Notes: generated by a model from the sequence alone, not told the origin. A stretch of DNA of 64,000 nt from Epiperipatus broadwayi (GCA_028023455.1 JAQFVV010007224.1:1-64000); one strand, 5' to 3'. Counted from the stretch's first letter, positions 25,528 through 38,819 are shown. Numbers and translations: made by a program.

Positions 25528-25729
25528 TATATATATATGTTCTATGGTTAGTTCAATTTCACTTGAAAAAATTTATTTTTTAATAAATGAAACCATGGTT
25601 GTGGAGGAATTTTAGTAATCTTGTTTTTTGATTATTGAAATGTTAGATAATTTCTATTTATTGATAATTATTAATATAACATTAGGCAGTATTTAAAATC
25701 ATATTGTCCATTTCACTATATATCATCAT

Positions 25730-28590
25730 CTTCTTCAAACATTATCAATCGACTGCAGGATGAAGGTGACTCTAAGTTCAATCCATTTTCTCCAATCTTT
25801 AGCATCTCTTCTCCAGATCACCCCTACACACTTTCTTATTTCATCCATCAATCTCTTATGTGGCCCTTTCTGGATCTTTCACAATCTCTTGGAATCTAGT
25901 TCAAGAGTTCAATTGTCCATCTGTTATCATCTCTTCTAGCAATAAGTCCAGCTCAATTCCACTTCAATATTTTAACTTTTTCAATGAGGTCAGTAACAAC
26001 TGTTTGTTCTTTTACCCATACATTTGGTTTTTGAACTCTTCATGTTACCCCCAAAATGCATCTTTCTTTACTTCTTTGAGTGGTTTGAAGTCTCTATATT
26101 GCTCTTCTATTAAGTGTCCAAGTCTCATATCTATAAATAAGAATTGGTAAAAGACGTTTATTAAAAACATTGTCAAATATATAGGCATATTTTCTTTTAG
26201 TATCAAGTTATTTCTAGCAAAAGCATTCCAAACAAGTTTAATTCTATGATTAATTTCATCCATTATGTTTCCATCTCTACTACTAATCTGACCAAGGTAT
26301 TTGTAACTTTAACTTCTTCTCACTCATCATAATCAATCTTTATTTTCATATTTTGAGAAAATTCATTAAACATTACTTTAATCTTTTTAACATTTATCTT
26401 TAATCCTATTTAATTTGATAAATCCTCGAACATTTCCTGTAGCTCTAAAGCATTATTTGCAAAAACAACTACATTGTCTGCAAAATAACATTTATCTTTA
26501 ATCCTAATTAATCTCATAAATCCTGCAATATTTCCTGCAGCTCTAAAGCATTATTTGCAAAAACAACTACATCTTATGCAAAATCATAATCTACATTTAC
26601 TTTCACTTCTTTAGCTTCCCATTTTAATCCACAAAATACTTCTTGCAACACTGCTGTAAAATGTTTTGGAGATATGGAGTCACTTTCTCTTAGGACCGTT
26701 CTCAATATTGAATTTTCTAGTATCATTATGTAATTGAATTGTTGCTGTTGCATTTTTATAAATATTTTTTAAAATATAAAAATATCCTGGATCTTCACCT
26801 TGATGAATCAATGCTTCAATCACTGAAGAAATGTTTATAGAATCAAAAGCCTTTTCTCAATCTACAAATGCAAAACAAACTAGCAAGTCATATTTATTTA
26901 TTATTTCTATAACTTCTCTCAATACCAAAATATAATACTTTACTAAAACCACTTTTAAATCCACCTTGTTGTTTTGATTGGTGGAAACCCAATATTCTCT
27001 GTAGACGAGTTGTAATTATCTTGTCAAAAATTTTGTACAAAACTGATAAAAGGCTGATAGGTTTGTAATTTCTAATATCTTCTTTAATCACCTTTTTTAA
27101 ATATTAATATTAATATTGTTTTCTTTCAATCATCTGGTACATCTTTATCATTTAGACATTTGATATATAACTTTGCTAAAAAATTCTATTTCTTCATTTG
27201 CTTTTTTTAATATATCAATTATAATTTCATCATTACCTGGATGAAACCTTTTCTTTCTTCATACTTTCTTGGCAATTCGAAAAATATAATAGATATAGGA
27301 GGTACTTGTTCTTTATTATTATAGAATTCTTGATAAAAGTCTTCTACCCATTTCATGATGTCATGTCTCTTTTCAGTAATAATTCCATCTTTTTTTTCTT
27401 ATTGCAAATATAAATTTTACCAATACCAAAATGTTGTCTTGGCACTTTTATTCTCTTTTACAGCTTTCCTTGCTAGTTCACAGTTACATTTTTCTTATAT
27501 CATTTTCAAATCTTTTCCAGTCCATTTTACAAGATTCAAAATATTCAATCTTTTTACTGCATAGTTTTTGTATATCTTCATATTCTTTTTTTTCTTTATA
27601 AATTCTTTTGTCACAATAAAAATTTTATTCGTCAATTGCTTCTTTTTTCTACCAGCTATCTTTGTTGCAGTTTTTAAAAGTGTATCAATTATTTTCATAA
27701 TAATTTTATTCAAATCTGAATCATGTTCAAAATTTACTAATAGTTGAAACCGATTTGTTAGTTCTAATTTAAATTCATTAGTATGTTTCTGAAGATTAGA
27801 AATAACAACTGTAAATATTGTTTTTCTTAATAATTTTTGTCTCTCGAGTTTTGCATTAAAACGTATCTTACATCTTACTAATCGATGATAACTTCATGTG
27901 TTAAATTTATTAAGAACATTACAATCTTGAAATATATATTTTCTGTTAGTCAAAATATAATACAATTTTGCTGTACTTTCATTTGAATGCTTCCACGTTT
28001 ATTTCCTTTTAACATTTTTCTCAAAAAAAAAAAGAATTCATAATATAAAGTTGTTGTTTTTTTCTACAAACTTCACAAGTCTATATCCTCTCTCATTTCT
28101 TTTTCCATAACCAAAATTACCTATACCACTTTCATCTTTCATTTGTTTACCAATTCTAGCATTAAAGTCTTCCATAACAATTTTAAAATGTTTTTTACTC
28201 TGATCAAAAGCCTTTTGTACATCCATATAAAATCTTCTACTACTTCATCACTATAAGAACTTGTTGGGGTATAAACCTGAGTTATCTGCATTTGGTATCT
28301 GCTATTTAGTTGTATAACTAATTTTGCCCCTCTGTACGATACAGCATCAATCTCCACAATGTTGTTCTTTCACTTTTTATTTATAATTAATTCTACTCCA
28401 TTTGTATTTCTAATATTTGTGCCATTATAATAGAATACATGTCCACTATTTAAATCAATTGTCTCTTTACTTATTCTGCTAACTTCCCAAAGTCTAATAA
28501 TGTCCCATTTAATATAAGACAGTTCTTCTTTTAATTCTTGCAATATTTCTTCACTTGAAAGTGATCTGCAGTTGTAAATACATAAATAAA
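25730..28590 (-). mobile_element. Near-complete, decayed RTE-type LINE (about 2.9 kb)
   Basis: Single-ORF LINE, transcribed leftward. From the N-terminus: endonuclease with IKWDIIRLWEVSRISKETID near 28460-28530, YRGAKLVIQLNSRYQM and VYTPTSSYSDEVVEDF (28230-28350), DFNARIGKQ (28130-28170), FGYGKRNERG, and SSYHRLVRCK near 27880 (SDHRLV equivalent). The reverse transcriptase has NYKPISLLSVLYKIFDKIIT (27000-27070), QGGFKSGFS, FADCEKAFDSI near 26850, and CYFADNVVVFANNALELQEM (26415-26490), where the catalytic YADD is changed to FADN. C-terminal pieces near 25960 include KWN, a stop, then AGLIARRDDNRWT, as in RTE proteins. Stops and frameshifts are frequent, so it is inactive. The sequence families named are from general knowledge of RTE elements. 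Confidence 0.9.
26393..26581 (-). repeat. Two-copy ~98-bp tandem duplication inside the RTE reverse transcriptase
   Basis: 'tttatctttaatcct' occurs at 26393 and again at 26491, and 'gctctaaagcattatttgc' occurs in both units. Unit 2 differs from unit 1 at several positions (gtagctc versus cagctc; tgtctgcaaaa versus tcttatgcaaaa), so the duplication is not recent. It duplicates the segment encoding the catalytic block, and 98 bp is not a multiple of three, so it breaks the frame by itself. Confidence 0.85.
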
Positions 28591-28599
28591 AAATGCATC

Positions 28600-29225
28600 A
28601 TCAAATGGCAGCCTGGGCCCACACTAAGAGGATTCTTAGTATTTTTCACCTTACACGACTAACTTCTGCCTTGGTTTGTGACTTTACAGCCTCCTGGAAA
28701 TAAGGGCCATGATTTATTTCTGTCTGTCATAATTGTATATATATATATATGGGAAAATATTTATCATTTACACAAAATTTTATTTTCTTTTATCAGGCAA
28801 CTTAGAAGAAAGACCGTGGTGTTTGTTGATCTTAACCTCAGAGGTAAAAATCCAATAAACTCGCCATACTGGCTAATGCAAGCTGGTGAGAAGCCCAGTT
28901 AAAACATGCTTATCCACCTAACATTAGCTGGAACTCACAAAATGTACTTCAAACCCATTCAAGCCCAAGATTTAGGTCAAGGCCCAGCATGGATTCAAAC
29001 CCACTTTCTAAGCCCCAGATCAAACACCTAATGGATAACATAACAATGATGGCACACATTAGAATTATTTTTAATTCGGCACACTAGTGAAGTGGAGAAG
29101 ACAATGAGACATCTATTAACTATGACTAAACTAAAAATTATATAAGCATGGCTCTATTTTTGGAAGTGGAGAAAAGAAGAATTTGAACTACTCAGACAAG
29201 TTGGACAATAAAAATTAGTTAATAT
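28600..29225. other. No gene seen; short GC-richer patch at 28800-29030
   Basis: A 74-codon frame (28678-28902) has no recognisable family. The minus strand at about 28990-29000 reads gtgggtttgaatccatgc, which resembles a tRNA-type B box, but no convincing A box lies at the right distance. I therefore do not call a SINE here. Confidence 0.3.
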
Positions 29226-29229
29226 AGTG

Positions 29230-30140
29230 ACAAATTGTTTACATACATTTATAAATTAATTGCAAACATTAGTATGTGCATGAATGAGCAGGTGGTCAAA
29301 CAAACGATAGACAATTATATTGTCATTCACACTATTATTTCTCATATGCTCTTTATTAGCCAAATAACATATGTAAATAAACACACATCTTTGGTGGGTC
29401 GAATATTAAAATGCCAATCGATTATTAGAAAGAATTTACATTGAATTGCTATTAATGCTTTTATATATGGTTCTGAAACATGGTGACAAACTTATGATTT
29501 CGGGGAGCATTTTGAGATTCATTATATACATAAGAAAACTATTTTCATGCCATTACAGTCATGAAAATAAGTAAAACACATTTGAAAATTACATATTTGA
29601 TTATATGATAAAATCTTTAATGAAAAATTTCTCCTAGGCAAATAGATATGTTACGATGGTGGGATTGTATAAGACTGAAATAAATCTAATTAATAAAACT
29701 AGAAGTAGTTGGCATTTATATATATTTCAAGCAGAGCACAATTTTAATATTAGAGCATTGAAACTGGGGCATGAAGCAAAAGAAATAATAATACGAAGAA
29801 GTTTGCAGTGCTGACATTATTAGCCAAGAATTAATAGGAAAGTCATGCTACTGGATGAAAGACAAAGTCTAAGACCCCCTTTTCTAGGGCAGTGCTTAGA
29901 GAAAAGTGGATAGGCATTTACTGGTATAATCTACATAAGATGCCCTTTTCTACGAAGAAGTAAATATGCATAGCATATGCCAAACTTACGGGAATCACCG
30001 TCAGAGGCATTTTATACGAAAGTTTGGTTCTGAGAAGCTCAACTATCAACAGGACAGAATACCAAGAAAATCTATGGGCTTGAACTTGTCGCAACCCAGA
30101 AGCACATATACATAAACATGAAGATAAGGCCAAATGTCAG
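29230..30140 (+). mobile_element. 3' part of a decayed LINE (YGSETW region)
   Basis: On the plus strand, near 29450-29481, the frame reads AINAFIYGSETWWQ with a stop just before it. YGSETW is a hallmark of the region after the reverse transcriptase in many LINEs (R4/Dong, RTE and CR1-like relatives). Upstream, LVGRILKCQSIIRKNLH (near 29390-29444) fits the preceding region, and DMLRWWDCIRL near 29645-29680 resembles the LRWxGHVxRM motif that follows. Further downstream similarity to the C-terminus is weak. No reverse-transcriptase motifs are visible upstream, so the copy is 5'-truncated, as is usual for LINEs. Confidence 0.5.
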
Positions 30141-32014
30141 TAATGCAATATGGATAAATGTCACTAATGACATGAAATATATTTTACTGTTTTAAAATAG
30201 ATGACCCTTGTTTGAATGCCATAATTTATATAAAAAACACTATGTATATATATATATAGAAAAGATTAATAAAATATACATGATAATTTTACTTAGTAAA
30301 AAAAAACATTAAGATTTACCCCCTTCCCTTTTCTGATATTTAAAATAATTCAATCCCACCTTTGTGGTTTTTATAATAACTGGAATATTGAAATACTCTA
30401 TTTCATATTTTAAGAGTATGAGCAGTTATATAGAAAACAAATTATAAGTCACCCTTTCAGAATTTAATAAATAATTATAAAATAAATAAGTTTCAGATCC
30501 AAAGTTAAAAAAATCATTTTTTATATTAAAAATGAACCTAAAATGTTGATTTGTAAAAACAATCTGGTGATCATATTAAATTATAATGCATTATATATTT
30601 ATTTTAAAAGGAAATTAATAACCTTTTCATGAAGGTTTAGTTTAAAAAATGACACAAAAGATTTTTAGAAATTAAGCTCACCAGATTGTGAGATTGGCAT
30701 ATTAATAATAAGCAAGCAGATATATAAATCAAATAATAAATACATGTAAATAAATGATGCACCAAAGTTAAGGAAAGTTAAGAGCATATGAGTGAGAATT
30801 AAATAAAATAAATTACTTAAGAGCAAATTACATATTAAAACAAAAACAAAGTTAAATACATTAGAAAAAATCTTGATAGATGAGTTAGGCTAGATTTAGT
30901 TTGAGGTGACAGCTTGAAAAGTTACCTTCCTATTTTAAGAGTCCTATTTAAAGTATGGCATGTGCTTGGCAATTGGAATGCAAGTTCTTCAGTGGCAGCC
31001 AGCTGTAGATCGGGCTTATACTTCATTTCAATGTAGCAAAATATTACGGCAGCGGAAGATGACCCACAAGGGTCGGAAAAAAAATTTTACTAGTGCATTT
31101 TTAGATTTCAAAACAATGTGGTGTCTAGTAGCAATCAGTTCTCTCAATAATAGCTAATCTGCTGGTGATTTAAAATTTGGCCATTTTATACTTTGCACAG
31201 GTGTTTCTGGAATGCTTTTAATTAATTAGTTCATTGTTTTGAAAGAGGCAACTGTTAGATAACATCCAAAAAAAATCAAATCTATTTTCAGATTAAAAAT
31301 AGATTTGACAAAAATGTTTATAACAAAGAAAATCTTTAATCTTAATCCCATTTTAAGTAAAAACTTTAATTAAAAATACCTTCCCCAGATTAAAACAATA
31401 GTGTTTCCAAATCTTTAATTATTTTTAGACAATTAACTGTAGCATCTTCCATCTTGGATTTTATAAATATACATTTTAATGAACAAAAAGGTACATTAAA
31501 AAGAAAAAGTTTAAAATTGATGTATAATAAAATATTTACAAAAAAATCAATATTTTGTTAGTATTTTGCTCCTATATATATATTTGAATCACACCTATGT
31601 GCTTTAATAAAAAGAATGAATAATCAAAATTAATAATTATAAAATGTTATTGAAAGTTAAAATTGATAAATTTAGGCATGCATCTCAAATATATATATAA
31701 AATTTATATACACAACAAAAGCAGTGGGATGGAATATAGGGTTTGAATAAAGGTTAGTAGGTGGAAACATGAAGATCAATCTCAAGCTAAGATTGACTGC
31801 TTCAATATGAATAATCACATAGTAATAACAGTTGCAACAACAGGAACATATGGAATGGACATTAGGAATTTGCCCTGATCGGCTCCTTTAAGGCCTCCAA
31901 GAGAAATTAAACAGTCTCCTTTCAGTTAATAACAAACTCCTTTTTGCATCCTTTTCAATATATATAACTTTAAGACAATGTGTAATTTGCCCATGAACAT
32001 TCTCATACCCACAG

Positions 32015-32016
<2 letters not shown>
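30141..32016. other. AT-rich DNA without recognisable genes
   Basis: A 65-codon frame at 30960-31157 lies in a slightly GC-richer patch (30955-31090). I recognise no domain, splice-site pair or repeat partner. Otherwise the stretch is simple AT-rich sequence. Confidence 0.45.

Positions 32017-32091
<75 letters not shown>
32017..32091. repeat. (AT)n microsatellite followed by (GT)n
   Basis: About 31 AT units (32017-32078) directly followed by a short GT run. It is perfect over its length, so it is likely polymorphic. No element of the TGTAAC, B or G families abuts it. Confidence 0.95.
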
Positions 32092-32092
<1 letters not shown>

Positions 32093-34186
32093 ATATATAG
32101 TAATTGCCAGTTCTTATTTCAGAAACTTCAGGCTAAATTTTGTAACAGTATATATATATGGTTTATTTTTCATAAAATAAAAATTATTGCAATAATGGTG
32201 CAGCTGTGATTTATTTATGCATGTTATAGTTGCTATTATATATCATTCCACACTTAAAACAGCCTTGTATGTGTATTTCAATACTTTTTAGACATGTTAA
32301 TTTGACTTCATTGTAATTATGAGTATCCAATCATAAACTATTACCTATGAAAATCATGTCATAATAATAAAGTTTAAATATTCATAACTTCATTTATGCA
32401 TCTTTTTATTAAATTAATATATTATGAATAAATCCTAAAATGAGTTTAAAATATTTGAGTTAGCTTTTTTCAAAGTAAATTTTATAAATGTTAAATTTTG
32501 AAGCATTATTATTTAGATATTCTTCTAGAAAATTTTAAAGTTTAACCAATAAATTTCAAAGAAGTTATTTATGTGTGAGGGGGCATGCAAGTAGTTATTT
32601 AAAAGAACTTCTTGATTTTAAAATATATATTAAATGCTAATTAAAATAACCAAAATTTTAAATATATCAATTTTTAAAAAAATATTATATAGATTACATT
32701 CTGAGATCTTACAAAGGAATATTTAAATACACATTCTTATCATTTGACTGATATAATAATTTTATTTTATTATGTAATGAAAGTGTAATAATGATTTAAT
32801 GTGTAATTATTGTTTTTGTCTACTCTCTACATAATTTAAATTACTTATTTTTAGAATGTGTTATTCAGTACCTAAAATACTTAACATTTTATAGAACTAA
32901 ATGACATAAATTAGCTAGAAAATTGACAGTCATCCAATCAATTTCTATCAAGTGATTTACTTTATACAAGTTTTAATGAGTACACACACACACACCATCA
33001 TCAGTATTCTTATCATTATTCTTCTTCAGTGCATTCAAATATTGATTTTTATAACAATTATTATTTCTTAATTTCAGTAATTGTGCAGTGCTAAGATAAC
33101 TACTTATTGAGGTTTTATAATTTAGTTTCTTCACTCTTCAAACTACTCCATGCTTACACTATAAGAAATTGTTCTAAACAATGCATGTACATTTCAACAA
33201 GTGACTTGTTGTCTCTCAATTATTTGACAACAGCATATTTTTACCAATGGTATTATATTTGTATTGTAAGAACATTTCCTTAATTTCAATATATTTATTT
33301 TATCATAATCAAACATTATTTTAAGAAAGATAATTCTTAAATTAAATGTCATAAGTGTTAACTATTTTACATTCTTTTGAAAAGATTTTATAAGTTATTT
33401 CTCCAAGGACTCTCTACACAAGATTTTATTTAAAGTGTTAAATATTGCGTTCATTTTCCTGACGTTTTTTTTTTTTTTTTTGGTTTAATTTCATATTATT
33501 ATTACATTTGATCTGTTACCTAAAATGATAGAACCCTATTAGTGATAAAGGAAGTCAAAAATATTACTTGTCAATGTATCATTGTTTCCTTATGTAGTTA
33601 GTGAATTATTTCTCCATATATTTTATGAATGCTTATTTTAAAATTATTATCGCATTAGTATTATTTTCTAGGGAATGAAATGTTTATTTTTATTCATTTA
33701 TAAAATTGGATACAAGCTATCTATATTTTAAAATAATATTATATATTATTTGCTACAAAAATATTTTATGAAGGGAATACTATGTATTTATTTGTAATTA
33801 CGTCTGTATTTTGAATGCTGATATAAATATGTATGTTTCCTAGCATTAGAAATTAAGTTATTGTGCCCCTAAATATTTTGTTTGCCTTAAAAATAAACTA
33901 CAACTTAGCACTATATTTAATACTAATTTAGTCTACATTTTTGGCAGTATAAACTTTAGTATTGTTAAACTTACCTACCTATTGAATAAAAGAATATTTA
34001 TTATCTACAAAGCATAAGTATTATATACAATTAACTCTGAAAAATCTGCTGTTTGATTTACATGTATATTGCATAAAAGGTTAATTTTGTGCTCTTCTTA
34101 AGAATTTATTATAATTTTTTGACATTATGTTGTTTGCTCCATGTCATTATACTTAAAATGTATTTGCTTTTTGAATATATTAAGTT
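32092..34186. other. AT-rich DNA without recognisable genes
   Basis: No open frame above background on either strand. There is a (ca)n run near 32980 and a run of about 16 T at 33465-33481. No partner repeat was recognised in the window. Confidence 0.5.
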
Positions 34187-34510
34187 TATAGCCTGTTGAT
34201 TCGAAATATATGGCATTGATATCTAAAAAAATTTTATGAGAAGAATTAATAATATTATTAACCTTATTTTTATTTTTTGTATTTATATTTCGAATTAAAA
34301 TTTTTAATAGTATAATAAATATGATCATAATTATATCCAACATAATGAATTATTAAATGTTGGATATAATTACAATTATATTTATTATACTATTAAAAAT
34401 TTTAATTCGAAATATAAATACAAAAATAAAAATAAGGAAAATAATGTTGTTAATTTTTCTGATAATAAAATTTGGATATCAATACTGTATATTTCAAATC
34501 AATAGGCAAG
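34187..34510. repeat. Large inverted repeat (arms about 150 bp) next to the Penelope-like remnant
   Basis: The arms are about 34190-34342 and 34356-34507. The centre is ttatatccaacat...atgttggatataa with about a 14-bp spacer; outward, 'attaaaatttttaatagt' is mirrored by 'actattaaaaattttaat'. Pairing is nearly perfect for the inner ~90 bp and weaker outward ('ggcattgatatc' versus 'gatatcaatactg'). The right arm directly precedes the GIY-YIG remnant, which fits Penelope-like elements, whose insertions commonly carry inverted or partial tandem copies of their ends. The AT-rich frames on both arms are mirror images, not genes. Confidence 0.8.
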
Positions 34511-34519
34511 TTTCATAGA

Positions 34520-34980
34520 GAAAATTTCAAAAGATATATGTGACATTGTATTTTATGTACCACTTTCATTAAATAAATTAATAAATAACTGTAAAGATAA
34601 AACCTTATTTACAAATAAAAATTGTATCATTTGTAAATGAATGTGTAGGTGTGGTAGTGAATATATAGGTGAATCAAGATCCATATTGGAGAGAAGAACA
34701 AAAGAACACTTGTTGTTATTAAAAAGAGTTCAAAATATGAAACAAAATTCTAAAGATAATGATAATTTGTCAGCTTCTGTTTTTATATGAGCATAATAAA
34801 TCATATATATATATATATGATTTTGATTTCAGTTATAATAATATAAAAATATTGCAAAATGAAAGGAATAATAATAAAAGAAAAACCAAGGCAGCCATGT
34901 TAATATATAAATACAAACTAGATTTAATCAATAGGCTGGCAACAAACATTAAGATCATGAAATTATGGGAAAGTTGACTT
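34520..34980 (+). pseudogene. Penelope-like element GIY-YIG endonuclease domain, frameshifted
   Basis: On the plus strand from about 34626 one frame reads CIICK, a stop, then MCRCGSEYIGESRSILERR and TKEH. Cysteine pairs just before a (G/E)YIGE core followed by RxxxxRxxEH are typical of the GIY-YIG nuclease at the C-terminus of Penelope-like retroelements. A one-base shift near 34760 leads into a second frame (34759-34977) with YEHNKSYIYIYDFDF, NIKILQNERNNNKRKTKAAM and LIYKYKLDLINR, matching the later GIY-YIG helix with the conserved glutamate region degraded. The (TA)n inside this frame suggests microsatellite growth. No reverse transcriptase was found upstream, so this is a truncated copy. 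The identification rests on motif pattern and order. Confidence 0.7.
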
Positions 34981-35144
34981 TTCAAAGTATTAGTTGACAA
35001 AGATTCCAAGATTAATTGAAAGCACTTCTAAATTACATTTATATTTTTTGTTCTTTTTAACAAATTTTAATTACTGTATTTTCTAAGATTTATTTATAAG
35101 TTTACACACACATACTATAACACACATTTATTTTGTTATATATA

Positions 35145-36070
35145 TTGTAACCTATATAAAGAAATGGACAAGGGGCAGGAAAGAAGAGATGATAAAGGTG
35201 AGATGAAAAGAATAAAAGAAGGATGAGGAGGAGGAGAAGAGATATGGTGAATATTCTATGACAATTCTAGAGATGAAGAGAAGATGAAAGATGAAGGGAG
35301 ATGAGAGAAAATGAGATGATGATATGAAAGTTGAAAGAAGATGAAGATGATGAGAGAAATAAAAGATGAAAAAAATGAGATGAAGACAAGAATAATGAGA
35401 GATGATATGAAAGATGAAAGATGAAGATGATGAAAGAGATGAGAAGAATGAAAAAGATAAAAAAGGATAAAAACGAAGGAAAATGAGAGAATGAAGGATG
35501 ATGAAAGAAGAAGAAAATGAAGGGTGATGATGAGGGATAATAAGAAAAATGAAGAATGATGTGATAATGAAAAGAGATGGTAAGAAATCTATTCTAATTT
35601 TCTAGTATAATAGAAACTCTTTAATGACGGAACTCAGTGGGATTACAATAAAATCAAAAATTAATGATGATACAGAGATATACAATGGGATAGAAACAAA
35701 ATCTAACACCAATGCAGACAACTATTGTAACATATTCAATAATCTAACATAAATAATATAATGTACATATTAAATCATTATTCAATAGTTATCAGAATTA
35801 GCCTCCTATCAGATAATATATTCTGATTAAAACAAATGCCTATTTGTTTAAGGACTGTTTCACTAAACAATACTAACAATGACAACAAGAGTAAACAATC
35901 TCAGGGTTTATCTAAACTCTTGTGAAAGATAAAGGTTTAACATTGCTCAATAAAATATTGCATGGATGAATAAATGAGGGAGTGATATTCTGGTCAAGTA
36001 TAGGATGAAAGCACTACACTTGTAATGACTGCTTCCCCATTATAAGATAATTATCTTTCATTAAATCATG
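35145..36070 (-). mobile_element. G-family repeat, copy G2 (about 0.93 kb, uninterrupted)
   Basis: Reverse-complement copy of G1 (8985-9177 plus 15176-15781), without the LINE. It starts 'ttgtaacctatata' and ends at 'aaatcatg' before (TA)n. It therefore documents the pre-insertion structure of G1. The 35157-35585 part is strongly purine-rich on the plus strand (repeated 'gatgaaagatgaagatgatg'-like units), equivalent to the pyrimidine tract 15470-15770 of G1. No protein is encoded. One end reads GGTTACA, like the ACA ends of the TGTAAC family. Confidence 0.85.
35157..35585. repeat. About 430-bp purine-rich (GA/GAT) tract
   Basis: The plus strand is almost entirely A and G with regularly spaced T (gatga, agatg, gaaag units); C is nearly absent. 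The equivalent in G1 is about 300 bp with a different unit order, so the tract changes length quickly while keeping strand bias. Such tracts can form triplex or H-DNA structures; that is inference. Confidence 0.85.
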
Positions 36071-37538
36071 TATATATATATATATTAATTTAAAGATTTG
36101 ATTAAGTAATCAAAATTTAAATTAATTTCAGCCTATTACATAGGACATCATTCGAGCTGGAAAAGGACAAGGGGGCTTTTTATGCCTTTCCACCTACTCA
36201 CAGACAACCTTCTTATAAATTAAATGCAGGATGGAGTTCAATTTAAAATATAACAAGATAATGTACAGTCTGAAACATAATAAATAATCATCCAAATCAC
36301 AAATAGTCTTCATCTTATGTTATATAATCTTCAGGCTTAAAAGATAAGAATAGCATAAAATCAATCTTGAAATAAATATTATATTAAGTATCTGGGAATA
36401 TGTGATTATCTGTTAATGTGCTTCAATCTAGGAATCACAATTATAAGCTTGGCTTTATTTGATTTAACCCAGTATAAAATATTCTGTATACCTTAATATA
36501 AATAATAAATATTGTGAATATCGTGAACATTATTAACCTTGTGAACTTTGTGAACTCAAAACAATAGCATACAAAATAAAATAAACAGTAACTGAACTTT
36601 ACTTTTTAAACAATAGAAAATTTGAATTATTAACCATATGACATAACAAAATATTTATAAAAATTAAGGAAAACAATGCCAAGATAGTGCTGTTACATTT
36701 AAATATTTTGACCAACAATATTTTCTTTCATTTCTTTAGTTTACGACTAAACTTCCAAAATTAAGTTAAACAAAGTAATTGATTGTACATCATTGACTCT
36801 CTTCAATTGTTTATTAAAAAACAACAGAGTGAATAGAGGCTAATTTAATATTTAAATTTATTTAAATAAAACTCTTTAAAATATTTAAGGATACTAAAAT
36901 TTCTATACTTTTCATTAAAATAGCATAAGCTTTATAAAACATAACTTTAGTTCATTGGTACATTGCACAATACTGGTGTCAAATTTAGCAACCAGGATAA
37001 TAAAATAATCTGTTCATATTTAATGCAATACGCTAAACAAAATTTGTGCCAGGACTGGCAAATACAGCATAAATTTTAAAAATTATGATTAATTATACTT
37101 CTATTATTTAGAATTATAGCTAGTAAGTACTTAAGTAAATTAAATTAAATGCATGGACCACTCATCAGAGATCATTCACACACATATTTCAAAAAATTCT
37201 TGTCCACATAAAATTACTACACCAAATGTTTGAAAATTGGAGGACATACATTTCCCTCAGTGAAAACTCTGCATGAACACATTAATTACTATGTATGTAT
37301 TGCATCTTATAGCCATATGTATAAATCGACATACTTAAAAATATTAATTGTTGTTGTTTGATTTGTGAATAATAAATTATCATAACACCACAGTGCAGAC
37401 ATTGATATACCTTTAAGCACTAAAATAGTTAAGCCCAACATGAAGAAAACAAACATATTTTGTCATAACATATTTAAAACACATGCAACCTCACCTACTG
37501 TGGTGGTAAATAGCATTAATACATCATGAGGGATAGGT

Positions 37539-37540
<2 letters not shown>

Positions 37541-37598
<58 letters not shown>
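37541..37598. repeat. (AT)n microsatellite
   Basis: About 29 perfect AT units within S2; the corresponding place in S1 (near 3305) has only 'tatatg'. It is therefore an expansion that arose after the duplication. Confidence 0.95.
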
Positions 37599-37601
<3 letters not shown>

Positions 37602-38819
37602 CCACAGAGCTGAACAACTTTGCAAAACTGTGGTTGCATCCAAAATACCTATCTTTGAGGCAGAGAAGAGGATGCCTGAACCTTGTAACAGTGCATCAGA
37701 AAACATGAAAAACACCAAATACAAATATTAATTATATATGTAATAATCATCACTGGAGATGAACCCTATCACCTCATGGAACAGCAATATAATATGTATG
37801 GAAAACTTTGTCTACTCCATCAACCATAAAAATAATTAAAATCAGTAAGGCCTTGCTCAGTGAGCCAACAAATGCTAAACTAACAACAACAAAATACCAA
37901 CATCACTTCAACTGACTAAAATCATATTCAAGAATTTTAAATTTCAATACATATTAATCAATGACTGGCAATGCAACTTAAGTCAAACAACTATTAAAGA
38001 ACTAATTAAGAATATTAATTGCATTTGAAAATGCTGGGCAAAAGTACAATGCACACATAATAAAATATTAAATATCGAAATTATAGTAGCTAGTGGATAC
38101 TAATAATATGGTAAATCAACCATGAGAAAAGTAATTTTTAGTGCATATAAAAATATTAACGGTTATAATTAATATAGCATTTGTGTAAAATATAATGGAA
38201 AAACTTATGATAATTACTTTGGCTGTTTTGCATATAATTGAGTAAAATATCATACATTAAAAATAACTATCAGTGAGATATGAGAATCTCCACTGACTAA
38301 GAATGATTAAAATATACCTTAGCTTATCAAGCACCTATCAAATATATATATATATTGTAACGATATATAAATATGTCGTTACATTTATTTAAAATAAAAA
38401 CTTAAAAGTTCGCAAATAAGAGTAAAAAACTAAACGCTAAAATTAAAAATGTTTGTTATACGTATATACATTCGCACAGATGCTAAACTTTAAAAGTATT
38501 TTTTTTTCATAAACAAAAAAAAAAAAGTATTTGAACGTATTTGAAATATAAAAATATTTTAATAAAAAAATAACGTAAGTTAAAATAAAAACAGGTATTA
38601 ATTAATTCCTGTAATCTATAAATGGAAATGATTGTTTATTAATTATCTAAAAGCTGTTTAATTAAAAAGTCAGATGAAAAGTTAGATAAGAGAGTACAAG
38701 GAAATTAAATGACCAATGCAAACACCAGAAATTCAGCACGGACCGTAACTGAAACACCAGAGGATTAGTGACGTATTGCCGATTGAATCCTATGATCAAA
38801 TGATAAGAGGCTAAGAAAA

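Noticed and set aside
28975-29030. Minus-strand B-box-like gtgggtttgaatcc
   Set aside because: No A box at the expected distance and no second copy, so no SINE is called.
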